A DNA stretch of 64,000 bases from Acanthopleura granulata. Taxonomy: Eukaryota; Mollusca; Polyplacophora; Chitonida; Chitonidae. Shown piece after piece: positions 59,301 through 61,363 of this stretch. The DNA lies in the NCBI GenBank assembly GCA_016165875.1, contig JABBOT010000005.1, forward strand, positions 2,444,692 through 2,508,691, given 5' to 3'. The position numbers were made by a program, and so were the translations under genes. Below the pieces are notes generated by a model, which was not told the origin of the DNA, searched no databases, and was given only the letters and a program-made list of their open reading frames with translations. Each line of letters begins with the position of its first letter. Position 1 is the first letter of the stretch.

Positions 59301-61363
59301 GAGCACCTACATCTTTACCGTAGTGCAGAGCACTCTAAATGTTTACAGTATTGCCGAGCACCCTATATGTTCACTGCATTGTGGAGTACCCTACATGTTT
59401 ACCGTATTGCTGCACACCCTATATGTTTACTGTATTGCTGCACACCCTATATGTTTACTGTATTGTCAAGCACCCTACATGTTTACAGTATTGCAGAGCA
59501 CCCTACATGTTTACCATATTACGGAGCACTCTACATGTTTACCGTATTGCTGCACACCCTACATGTTTACCGTATTGCAGAGCACCTTGAATGTTTACTG
59601 TATTGTCAAGCACCCTACACGTTTACAGCATTGCAGAGCACCCTACATGTTTACTGTATTGTGGAGCACCCAACAAGTGCAGCCAGGGTTGGTCAGAAGG
59701 CACATGCTCTGGTTCAGGTTGTGACCCTTGTATCAATCCCTGTAGAGATTCCACACCATCCAGACAACAGTGGGGTAATCTGAGATGGAAACATGGCTAC
59801 GCTGATAGAATCTGGTTAGCCACAGAACTGTGTGGAAATGGTTCTCCAGAGACAAACTGGCTCTATATGGCCATGATGATCCAGCAGGAAACCATAATTG
59901 ATCTACACCATCTGTCTATGTCATGGAATTTCCGAATACAATATATATTGTACACTGTGGAAGACAAACCATAGAATATGTGCATTTTTAACCAAAAAAT
60001 TATGTAAAGAGTCCCATATCTGTACACCTTAGAAATGTAATCTACCAAATGTAAGGTTCCACTTCACAGCCCTAATGTAATGGAATTGATCTGGTGCCAG
60101 GAACCACTGAGACATAAAATTATGTGTCCAAATTGGTCCTTCACAGAACTAATTTGATTATGGCCCCTTCAAAAATGGCTAAACCGAGCTACTGGCCTGC
60201 AATGCACAGTTGGACGATTCAATAACTATAGATTTATCGTTAAGATTGAATATTAATCGATCTGTCTTAGCTTGGCATATCAGCTGCTCGTGCTTGTCAA
60301 TCTGATATTTCTTACTTAAAACTGGCTAGGGATACTGTACATACTACATGTATGTGACTCGCTAGTAGCGGTAATGAAGTCTACACATGGGTGAGAAACT
60401 GGTCAGATGCATACAAGAAGTAAATCCCTTGTGTATATCTAACAGTTACATGATTATCCCATCAACATTAAAGATCTGTCAGTGTCTGATATAGGCAGAC
60501 ATATTTATGGATCCAGATGGTGAAGCTGCCAAAATTCTGGGCTCGTTAATTATTACCTCTGAGATGTCTGGCCATACACAGCTTTGTTTAACATTCATCA
60601 AAACTGATCAAAAGACCACAATGGGAAACATTAGCATATTTACACAGGCTCGTACAAGGACATTTTCTAACTTTATTGCTGTAGTCTGCACACTGTCATC
60701 CACTTTGTATGAGTCTTTTTTGGTCTTTTCTTTTGCTTTTTTCCTCTATCCAGCCTTCAAACACTCTGAGAAAGTTAGGTGAATCTTTCTAGTCACTTTC
60801 TAGGCGCTAATCCACTCTCTTGTTTAGATAACAATACTCAACTAGTTCAGAAACTGCATTTCATCTCAAATTTATTTTTCTTCAAGTGACACATTTTGCT
60901 TGAATCTGGTTGATAAATCCACCTTATTCGGTTATTTAAGAGGTTTTTTCTTCCGTGAAGTTAAATTTCTTTTCAGAAAAACATGAATGTTGGCATCGAA
61001 AGTACCGTTTAAAAGTATTCCTGTGTTTCGAAAAGTGCATTTTTACTGACCAAACTTAAAGTGAAATGAAGTAGTTAGTAAACATTACACTTCACACCTG
61101 TGCAGAGGTCATGAATCAACAAATTGAAAGTGAATGAATGCTGTGGTTTGGTCCATCGCTGGGCTGTCATGCTGGCTCACCTGTCTCTCAGAACACACCT
61201 GTACATGAAAGTGAGCTATAACCTAATCAACACATCCTGCTGGTTTCTCAGGTAGCTGTATCTAGGGTAACATAACCATCACGACAAGAAGGGACACTTA
61301 CCTCCAAGATGTGCTCGCTCTGACGTTCTCTGTCCAATCGCCGCTTTGTCGTCAGCACGGCAC
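2210..61363 (-). CDS. FAT1-like: Fat-like giant protocadherin (FAT1/FAT2/FAT3 type), internal part, 21 exons
   Basis: This is a single-pass membrane cadherin of the Fat-like family, which acts at cell-cell contacts in planar polarity, actin organisation and collective epithelial movement. Twenty-one exons join in frame without a stop into 2,245 codons, all extracellular cadherin repeats of about 105 residues. Repeat hallmarks recur throughout: A-x-D-x-D, the D/N-x-x-T-G turn, L-D-R-E or L-D-H-E, and D-x-N-D-N-x-P linkers that bind calcium. Repeat order, including six linkers that lack D-x-N-D-N, matches my memory of vertebrate FAT1 from EC11 to EC33. Diagnostic segments are R-R-L-D-R-E-R-Q, LLPTYKDV and F-D-R-E-T-R-D-H-Y in EC18-19. 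The family usually has 34 cadherin repeats followed by laminin-G and EGF modules. Both ends lie outside the window. FAT1 versus FAT3 cannot be separated, because both descend from one invertebrate gene. Fat4/Dachsous-type Fat is less likely given the repeat order. Confidence 0.93.
2345..2925. other. Intron with an old SINE fragment
   Basis: This 581-bp intron separates the two EC32 exons. Apart from the repeat at about 2411-2585 nothing is recognised. Confidence 0.7.
2411..2585 (+). mobile_element. Diverged SINE fragment (same family as 10150-10235)
   Basis: It reads TTGCTTAATGCCATACTCCA, then GAAATTTCACCTACAGGACC and a block resembling the AAACC...GGCAACTTACAGACA portion of the lophotrochozoan SINE seen at 10150. 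Identity is low, so the boundaries are approximate. Confidence 0.45.
2926..3063 (-). CDS. FAT1-like: Fat-like exon T (EC32 middle)
   Basis: This 138-bp exon has phase 0 at both ends. It encodes VMATDEDSPPYDNITYSI, KGDPENKFLIGETTGVITV and DVLDREQ. It has no ATG, so it is missed by ATG-based scans. It is recognised by cadherin motifs, the CAG acceptor, a GTACAG donor and its frame. Confidence 0.93.
3064..3390. other. Intron, nothing recognised
   Basis: This 327-bp intron lies between the exons ending V-L-Q and starting VMATDED. I see no repeat, RNA or regulatory element in it. Confidence 0.7.
3391..3605 (-). CDS. FAT1-like: Fat-like exon S (EC31 end, EC32 start)
   Basis: This 215-bp exon has phase 1 in and phase 0 out after E-T-V-L-Q. 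It encodes VIRVDKMLDHEASREFFL, ASDGGSPTLSNTAVV, linker VTDVNDMPPRF and YSGSVREDAKEGETVLQ. Confidence 0.95.
3816..4053 (-). CDS. FAT1-like: Fat-like exon R (EC30 end, EC31 first half)
   Basis: This 238-bp exon has phase 0 in and phase 1 out. It encodes GNPSLSSEAIVQV, linker VQDINDNPPEF, YSVNVQEDVPTGTAVVTVL, TSKDVGINALITYSIVAGNE and EPAT-G. Confidence 0.95.
4054..4680. other. Intron, nothing recognised
   Basis: This 627-bp AT-rich intron has poly-T tracts near 4450-4480. I see no repeat or element. Confidence 0.7.
4681..4826 (-). CDS. FAT1-like: Fat-like exon Q (EC30 middle)
   Basis: This 146-bp exon has phase 1 in and phase 0 out. It uses a TAG acceptor (TTTTAG|GC) rather than CAG. It encodes INRKVKYRLKDRSDTFSL, DEVNGIISLIRTVDREITSE and AVEAYDQ. 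The L/I-N-R-K motif matches FAT1. Confidence 0.94.
4934..6236 (-). repeat. 54-bp minisatellite made of exon-intron junction copies
   Basis: There are about 24 tandem units, mostly 54 bp with a few of about 50 bp near 5000-5150 and degraded ones near 5600-5700. The sense unit begins GAGGATGTGG|GTAAGG (or GTAAAG), copying the last 10 exon bases and the donor of the exon ending at 6237. Because 54 is a multiple of three, the array translates as an 18-residue repeat (core DVGKALTNLFPDER) in the same frame as the exon. The first unit has lost 2 bp relative to the others, which puts a TAG just downstream. Units are nearly identical in the middle and degrade at the far end. Confidence 0.95.
6233..6242 (-). 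other. Genuine 5' splice site with weak +5 base
   Basis: The junction reads CTGG|GTAATG on the sense strand. Position +5 is T instead of the preferred G. Many repeat copies in the adjacent intron read TGTGG|GTAAGG with G at +5 and so look stronger than the real site. Confidence 0.85.
6237..6470 (-). CDS. FAT1-like: Fat-like exon P (EC29 end, EC30 first half), abutting a splice-donor minisatellite
   Basis: This 234-bp exon has phase 1 at both ends. It encodes YLTTASELDRETQADYKL, linker IKDVNDNAPVF, then KTYEVTIAESAKVNTLV and SASDEDLG. The true donor is CTGG|GTAATG at 6236/6237, shown by the seamless join to INRKVKYRL in the next exon, as in FAT1 EC30. The intron side is the 54-bp minisatellite that repeats this very junction. 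Confidence 0.95.
6471..6974. other. Intron, nothing recognised
   Basis: This 504-bp AT-rich intron separates the two EC29 exons. It contains a short AAAACAAAAC tract near 6830-6850 and nothing else recognised. Confidence 0.7.
6975..7134 (-). CDS. FAT1-like: Fat-like exon O (EC29 first half)
   Basis: This 160-bp exon has phase 0 in and phase 1 out. It encodes PLYQKFVSEDAAPNHYI, ATDADEHGTRNARIKY and NIDEKT-G, ending at the conserved T-G turn. Confidence 0.94.
7135..7560. other. Intron with short tandem array
   Basis: About half of this 426-bp intron is the 14-bp higher-order array listed separately. The rest is AT-rich and unremarkable. Confidence 0.7.
7209..7415. repeat. 14-bp tandem repeat with 42-bp higher-order period
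   Basis: Two 14-bp variants, ACTATAACATTCAC and GCTACAACGTTCAC, alternate with a 2:1 pattern. This gives a 42-bp superunit repeated about three times before becoming irregular. Confidence 0.9.
7561..8615 (-). CDS. FAT1-like: Fat-like exon N (EC25 end to EC29 start)
   Basis: This 1,055-bp exon has phase 1 in and phase 0 out (donor ATG|GTGAGT). It completes EC25, passes the degenerate linker VMGPMDAPPMF, then encodes EC26 (SVVPGFTRGSNNPAKF), linker IMDINDNCPQF, EC27 (TFDNDTGINAEVRYAF, LDREEADEYNL), linker VMDHNDEPPVF, EC28 (SDSDLASDITYYVTSGD), linker ILDANDNAP and HCDM of EC29. The overlapping plus-strand reading frames are shadows. Confidence 0.96.
8616..9112. repeat. Intron containing a diverged two-copy duplication
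   Basis: Sequence near 8660-8770 (AACTTATGAAAATGTCAATC, then ATTCTAGAAGACTGAAAA) recurs near 8895-8990 (AACTCATGAAAATGTGAC, then ATTCTAGAAGACAGAAAA). This implies an old direct duplication with a period of about 220 bp. No gene is seen. Confidence 0.55.
9113..9257 (-). CDS. FAT1-like: Fat-like exon M (EC25 middle), with duplicated acceptor
   Basis: This 145-bp exon has phase 0 in and phase 1 out. It encodes LRATDDDTGDNGEVVYSI, EVDPENGVITVKDSLENS. The acceptor ...TTTTCCAG|TTGCGAGC is the innermost of three near-identical copies: the first 30 or so exon bases plus the upstream intron are repeated twice more upstream (acceptors at 9337 and 9416). I chose 9257 because only this copy continues open; the exon sequence from the outer copies runs into a TGA. 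Confidence 0.92.
9226..9465 (-). repeat. Triplicated 3' splice-site segment, period 79-80 bp
   Basis: Three tandem copies contain the end of the intron and the first 30 or so bases of the exon at 9113-9257. Exon-start equivalents are at 9257, 9337 and 9416. The innermost copy has a longer pyrimidine run before CAG; the outer two have TTTTTATCCAG. They differ from each other by only a few bases, so the duplication is fairly recent. Confidence 0.93.
9817..10025 (-). CDS. FAT1-like: Fat-like exon L (EC24 end, EC25 start)
   Basis: This 209-bp exon has phase 1 in and phase 0 out after S-T-V-L-Q. It encodes EMFSRRVLDRETQSQYEV, VTDNGGFMAFSSV, linker VSDMNDNVPQF and the first EC25 strand. Confidence 0.94.
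10026..10598. other. Intron with SINE
   Basis: This 573-bp intron separates the EC24 exons. A SINE fragment occupies about 10150-10235; the rest is AT-rich. Confidence 0.7.
10150..10235 (+). mobile_element. SINE fragment, lophotrochozoan type
   Basis: It runs from TTTATTTCATTGGTGTTTTA through ACTCAAGAATATTTCACTCA to a GGTGGGAGGAAACC segment, a block I recall as a common interspersed repeat of molluscs and brachiopods. No Pol III boxes remain, so it is a 3'-part fragment. Diverged copies occur at 2411, 11580 and 46585. Confidence 0.6.
10599..11421 (-). CDS. FAT1-like: Fat-like exon K (EC22, EC23, EC24 first half)
   Basis: This 823-bp exon has phase 0 in and phase 1 out. It starts with the linker DVNDNAPQF and encodes EC22 (SATDQDEGMNKMVRF, LLDHEKQAEF), linker LSDLNDNPPTF, EC23 (TASDPDSSDAGQLRYSI), the degenerate linker RSLNNYAPKF, and EC24 up to DADT-G. 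Confidence 0.96.
11422..11872. other. Intron with SINE fragment
   Basis: This 451-bp intron between EC21 and EC22 carries a diverged SINE near 11580-11690 and nothing else recognised. Confidence 0.7.
11580..11690 (+). mobile_element. Diverged SINE fragment
   Basis: A TTTATTTATTTATTTATTTG run is followed by a sequence with CCATATTCCAGAATTTTTCT and ATGGATGGAGGAAAG, parallel in order to the SINE at 10150 but much changed. Confidence 0.45.
11873..11997 (-). CDS. FAT1-like: Fat-like exon J (EC21 second half)
   Basis: This 125-bp exon has phase 1 in and phase 0 out. It encodes VLYVVDRLDNEGVVRSYEL, SLRATDVMTGSYSEA and IVKVDLE. A nearer GT inside (AAG|GTAGAC) could serve as donor. GAG|GTGAGG is better and joins in frame to DVNDNAP of the next exon, so that end is used here. 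Confidence 0.92.
11998..16043. other. 4-kb intron, largely featureless
   Basis: This is AT-rich sequence with poly-T runs at 12115-12133 and 12990-13010 and an inverted-repeat element at 12908-13143. No exon is missing here: DFNT-G joins directly to VLYVVDRLD as expected for EC21. Confidence 0.75.
12908..13143. mobile_element. MITE-like element with terminal inverted repeats
   Basis: The 236-bp unit begins GGCCACCCTTAAAAAT and ends with its reverse complement. The similarity continues imperfectly (GTTGGG...AACC) for about 35-40 bp on each side. The interior is non-coding. No clear target duplication is seen, so the family is unassigned. Confidence 0.6.
16044..16265 (-). CDS. FAT1-like: Fat-like exon I (EC20 end, EC21 first half)
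   Basis: This 222-bp exon has phase 1 at both ends. It starts GNPSLKSQTMVPVKIIT and passes the degenerate linker KATPVF (no D-x-N-D-N). It then encodes EC21 with YYSVSIPENIQLHSPVISLQ and ends DFNT-G. The IQLHSPV motif matches the same place in FAT1. Confidence 0.95.
16266..16903. other. Intron, nothing recognised
   Basis: This 638-bp intron splits EC20. I see no repeat or RNA gene. Confidence 0.7.
16904..17081 (-). CDS. FAT1-like: Fat-like exon H (EC20 middle)
   Basis: This 178-bp exon has phase 0 in and phase 1 out. It encodes VQAIDKDLGENGEVMYRL, HRSTGEIYL and LVEAMDRG. The intron before it sits after V-L-Q, the same repeat position as introns in EC25 and EC32. Confidence 0.94.
17082..17484. 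other. Intron, nothing recognised
   Basis: This 403-bp intron is inserted after V-L-Q of EC20. It is AT-rich, without identifiable elements. Confidence 0.7.
17485..18980 (-). CDS. FAT1-like: Fat-like exon G, large (EC15 second half to EC20 start)
   Basis: This is the largest exon here: 1,496 bp, phase 1 in, phase 0 out after E-T-V-L-Q. It completes EC15, encodes EC16-EC19 whole and begins EC20. It has the most diagnostic Fat-like sequence: VTISNNAPPKF (degenerate EC15-16 linker), GTNMVGATAITN (EC16), HIVDINDNRPEF, LGPLVIQATDKDFGRNG (EC17), LLPTYKDVHFLTLEAMDPD (EC18), then RKTENSGLEFTED (a second degenerate linker), ENVTEVKNLAVIQV and LDKNDNTPMF. Several N-x-S/T sites suggest glycosylation. 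FAT1 shares the same linker gaps. Confidence 0.97.
20748..20845. repeat. Imperfect 39-bp inverted repeat (hairpin)
   Basis: Arms at 20748-20786 and 20807-20845 pair over 39 bp with scattered mismatches (for example GATATTTCGTC against GACAAAATATC) around a 20-bp loop. The size is that of a foldback element or a precursor-microRNA-like hairpin. Confidence 0.65.
21481..21611 (-). mobile_element. Mini inverted-repeat element with CTCCTGATGA...GAAATATTGA core
   Basis: Ends AATACACAAGTAGTGCAACT and (inverted) AATACACAAATGCTGTAACT pair over about 30 bp. On the minus strand the interior holds CTCCTGATGA, then GCTGAAATATTGA, then a perfect 6-bp hairpin CAGCGATGTCGCTG. The same core order occurs in both arms of the element at 27749-28852. 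Confidence 0.6.
22552..22572. repeat. AAAT microsatellite
   Basis: This is a short (AAAT)n run of about five units with nothing further around it. Confidence 0.8.
22764..22830. repeat. Two-copy direct repeat, about 33 bp
   Basis: TAAGCATTGAGAAGATACAC followed by TGTGGCAG occurs twice in tandem. Confidence 0.85.
22959..23587. repeat. 42-bp minisatellite carrying CRE/ATF palindromes
   Basis: There are fifteen units of 42 bp, with core GTGACGTCAGCGTTCTGGGC. Ten units contain the perfect palindrome TGACGTCA, the known CREB/ATF binding site. Most others differ by C to T or G to A at the central CpG. As 42 is a multiple of three the array is open on both strands (plus core DVSVLGQT; minus core VWPRTLTS), but there is no other sign of coding. 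Confidence 0.93.
24286..24561 (-). CDS. FAT1-like: Fat-like exon F (EC14 end, EC15 first half)
   Basis: This 276-bp exon has phase 1 at both ends. It encodes QVSVKEPLDHEALNKHQL, linker VQDHNDHAPEF, then FEGRVFETAAIGTSVVQV and AFDRDKGDNAEIQYSIVSG, very like FAT1 EC15. Confidence 0.95.
24562..24918. other. Intron, nothing recognised
   Basis: This 357-bp intron splits the Gly of the EC14 T-G turn. It is AT-rich without elements. Confidence 0.7.
24919..25129 (-). CDS. FAT1-like: Fat-like exon E (EC13 end, EC14 first half)
   Basis: This 211-bp exon has phase 0 in and phase 1 out. It starts LNVKVQDNNDNAPVF (a full calcium linker), then SQTMYIGQVSESAEVG and ATDLDKDNKLLYTI, ending INSLT-G at the conserved T-G turn. 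It follows a 9.9-kb intron. Confidence 0.94.
25995..26035 (-). mobile_element. SINE 3'-tail remnant
   Basis: CACAAAACACCAATAAAATAAA resembles the reversed tail of the SINE at 10150. It is short and diverged. Confidence 0.35.
26197..26228 (+). repeat. G-rich 12-bp tandem repeat, G-quadruplex potential
   Basis: GGGGGAGGGGTA is repeated nearly three times on the plus strand (template strand of the gene), giving at least five G-runs of four or five with 1-2 nt spacers. Confidence 0.85.
27736..27748 (+). repeat. Left target-site duplication
   Basis: AATTAGAGCTACA is identical to 28853-28865 on the far side of the inverted-repeat element. Confidence 0.75.
27749..28852. mobile_element. Non-autonomous Penelope-like element with inverted terminal repeats
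   Basis: Two inverted repeats of 242 bp (27785-28026 and 28610-28851) match with no difference that I can find. A 13-bp direct repeat AATTAGAGCTACA flanks the unit at 27736-27748 and 28853-28865. A 36-bp extra segment lies between the left copy and the left inverted repeat. Inverted terminal repeats, a tail of about 40 bp and a variable target duplication are features of Penelope-like retroelements. Each arm has CTCCTGAAGA...GTCGAAATATTGAG, resembling hammerhead-ribozyme core motifs of that group. The interior has no reverse transcriptase, so it would need a helper. A DNA-transposon MITE with TA duplication is the alternative. Confidence 0.72.
28262..28630. repeat. Internal tandem repeat of the Penelope-like element, about 127 bp, 2.9 units
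   Basis: Diverged units start TCTGATCC, TCTAATCC and CCTAATCC (28262, 28391, 28516), share CACTATGTGTGTAT- and GCTGTTT-like stretches, and the last runs into the right inverted repeat. Confidence 0.75.
28853..28865 (+). repeat. Right target-site duplication
   Basis: AATTAGAGCTACA directly follows the right inverted repeat and matches 27736-27748. Confidence 0.75.
30057..30725 (-). repeat. 25-bp minisatellite, about 26 units, acceptor-like on the sense strand
   Basis: The plus-strand unit is GAAGTGTAGGAAAGGC plus AACAAAACT, with GGTAAAAA and AGAGC variants. On the gene's sense strand each unit contains CCTTTCCTACACTTCAG, a pyrimidine tract ending in CAG as at a 3' splice site. The 25-bp period makes all three minus frames open for over 200 codons; these are repeat artefacts, not proteins. 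Confidence 0.92.
31138..31197 (+). repeat. G-rich short repeat
   Basis: GGGGGAGACAGCTAGGGT-type units occur two to three times, with several GGG to GGGGG runs on the plus strand. Confidence 0.8.
35056..35195 (-). CDS. FAT1-like: Fat-like exon D (EC13 middle)
   Basis: This 140-bp exon has phase 1 in and phase 0 out (donor GTGAGT). It encodes GGNEEKKFVIGIEDG, then LDWEQRNTYNLTISVTDG, a variant of the L-D-R-E...Y-x-L-x-V-x-A-x-D block with W in place of R. Its in-frame fit between the neighbouring exons supports it. Confidence 0.93.
35196..36787. other. Intron, nothing recognised
   Basis: This 1.6-kb intron splits EC13. It has poly-T stretches at 35530-35660 and no convincing element or gene. 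Confidence 0.7.
36788..37001 (-). CDS. FAT1-like: Fat-like exon C (EC12 end, EC13 first half)
   Basis: This exon has 214 bp, phase 0 in and phase 1 out. It encodes IKAEDGGTPPRKS, then the EC12-13 junction VLGRPDRSAHPPKF, which lacks D-x-N-D-N and so probably lacks part of the usual calcium site, then EC13 strands with ATDEDHDKLWYNIT. The donor splits a Gly codon (ACA-G|GTAAGG). Confidence 0.94.
37002..37522. other. Intron, nothing recognised
   Basis: This 521-bp intron lies between GHSIS and IKAEDGG of EC12. Nothing else is seen. Confidence 0.7.
37523..37837 (-). CDS. FAT1-like: Fat-like exon B (EC11 end, EC12)
   Basis: This exon has 105 codons, phase 0 at both ends, acceptor TCCTCAG and donor GTAAGT. 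It opens with VTVSDNGQPNLSS, carries the calcium linker LDENDNAPQF, then most of EC12 including AFDKDSGVNAEITY and HPKTGEI. EC12 lacks a standard L-D-R-E; the equivalent segment reads LSPQDLVKGSGHSIS. Confidence 0.95.
45393..45461. repeat. 24-bp tandem repeat, 3 units
   Basis: AATGTAGATAGGATTAATCC plus TGCA is repeated three times almost perfectly. Confidence 0.92.
46585..46631 (-). mobile_element. SINE tail with AAAT/AATC microsatellite
   Basis: ACGGCGTAAAACACCAATCA followed by AATAAATAAATAAATC is the reversed head of the repeat at 10150 and looks like a SINE end. Confidence 0.5.
47213..47243. repeat. TA microsatellite
   Basis: An (AT)n run of about 30 bp is interrupted once by a C. Confidence 0.9.
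51474..51728. repeat. 35-bp minisatellite, about 7 units
   Basis: The core is CACGTTAACACTTCTGCA. Two unit types, GATGCATTCACTACCGC and GATGTGTTCAATAACGC, are interspersed in a partly ordered pattern. Confidence 0.92.
51901..52013. repeat. 45-bp inverted repeat (hairpin)
   Basis: Arms at 51901-51945 and 51969-52013 (ATCATGATGACACTGG... and its inverse) match at about 41 of 45 positions around a 23-bp loop. The function is unknown; it could be a foldback element or a transcribed hairpin. Confidence 0.8.
52675..52864. repeat. Tandem repeat interrupted by a SINE tail
   Basis: Units of about 35 bp, ATATACCCTCAAAAGTCTGA plus TCAACTAT, occur about 3.5 times. A 65-bp foreign segment sits in the first one. 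Confidence 0.85.
52714..52778 (+). mobile_element. Short SINE 3' end inserted in a tandem repeat
   Basis: CACGATATGGCTGAGATATT, GCCGATGTGGCGTTGAGCC and a CATTCATTCATTC tail form the typical end of a gastropod-like tRNA-derived SINE. It is flanked on both sides by AAAAGTCTGATC (52702-52713 and 52779-52790), which may be its target duplication. Confidence 0.65.
58256..58324. repeat. Two-copy direct repeat, about 36 bp
   Basis: GGACTGGGCAAGCCTGGTGT followed by ATGTTAAGCTAG occurs twice in tandem with one change. Confidence 0.85.
58917..58960. repeat. Two-copy 20-bp direct repeat
   Basis: ATTCACAGTGCACGACGA occurs twice in tandem. Confidence 0.85.
59090..59670. repeat. 30-bp minisatellite, about 19 units
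   Basis: The core is TATTGCAGAGCACCCTACAT plus GTTTACAG. The 30-bp period and lack of stops leave all three plus frames open (one frame reads YSIAEHPTCL). Variation at two or three sites per unit is not biased to third positions, so coding is unlikely. Confidence 0.92.
61302..61363 (-). CDS. FAT1-like: Fat-like exon A (EC11, C-terminal half)
   Basis: This 62-bp exon starts with 2 nt that finish a split Gly codon (acceptor ...TTGCAG) and ends in phase 0 before GTAAGT. It encodes AVLTTKRRLDRERQSEHILE, the C to F strand stretch of a cadherin repeat with the L-D-R-E motif, closely resembling the FAT1 segment of EC11. It is the most 5' exon I can find. The exon before it must end in phase 1 and lies beyond 64000. 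It is isolated from the next exon by 23.5 kb, so only motif and phase agreement tie it to the gene. Confidence 0.88.

Larger units (their letters stand above)
37838..61301. other. 23.5-kb intron
   Basis: HILE joins directly to VTVSDNG, as in FAT1, so no cadherin exon is missing. The intron is AT-rich and carries the repeats listed at 45393, 46585, 47213, 51474, 51901, 52675, 58256, 58917 and 59090. I looked for a nested gene on either strand and found only short unrecognised open frames. Large introns of this kind often hold enhancers or alternative promoters, but nothing in the sequence shows one. Confidence 0.7.

Noticed and set aside
59037..59783. Plus-strand open frames of 225-248 codons
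   Set aside because: They are an artefact of the 30-bp tandem array. All three frames are open and the composition is odd.
37838..61301. Nested gene in the 23.5-kb intron
   Set aside because: Short frames such as 48723-48932, 52335-52574 and 58025-58288 match no family I know and lack convincing splice context.
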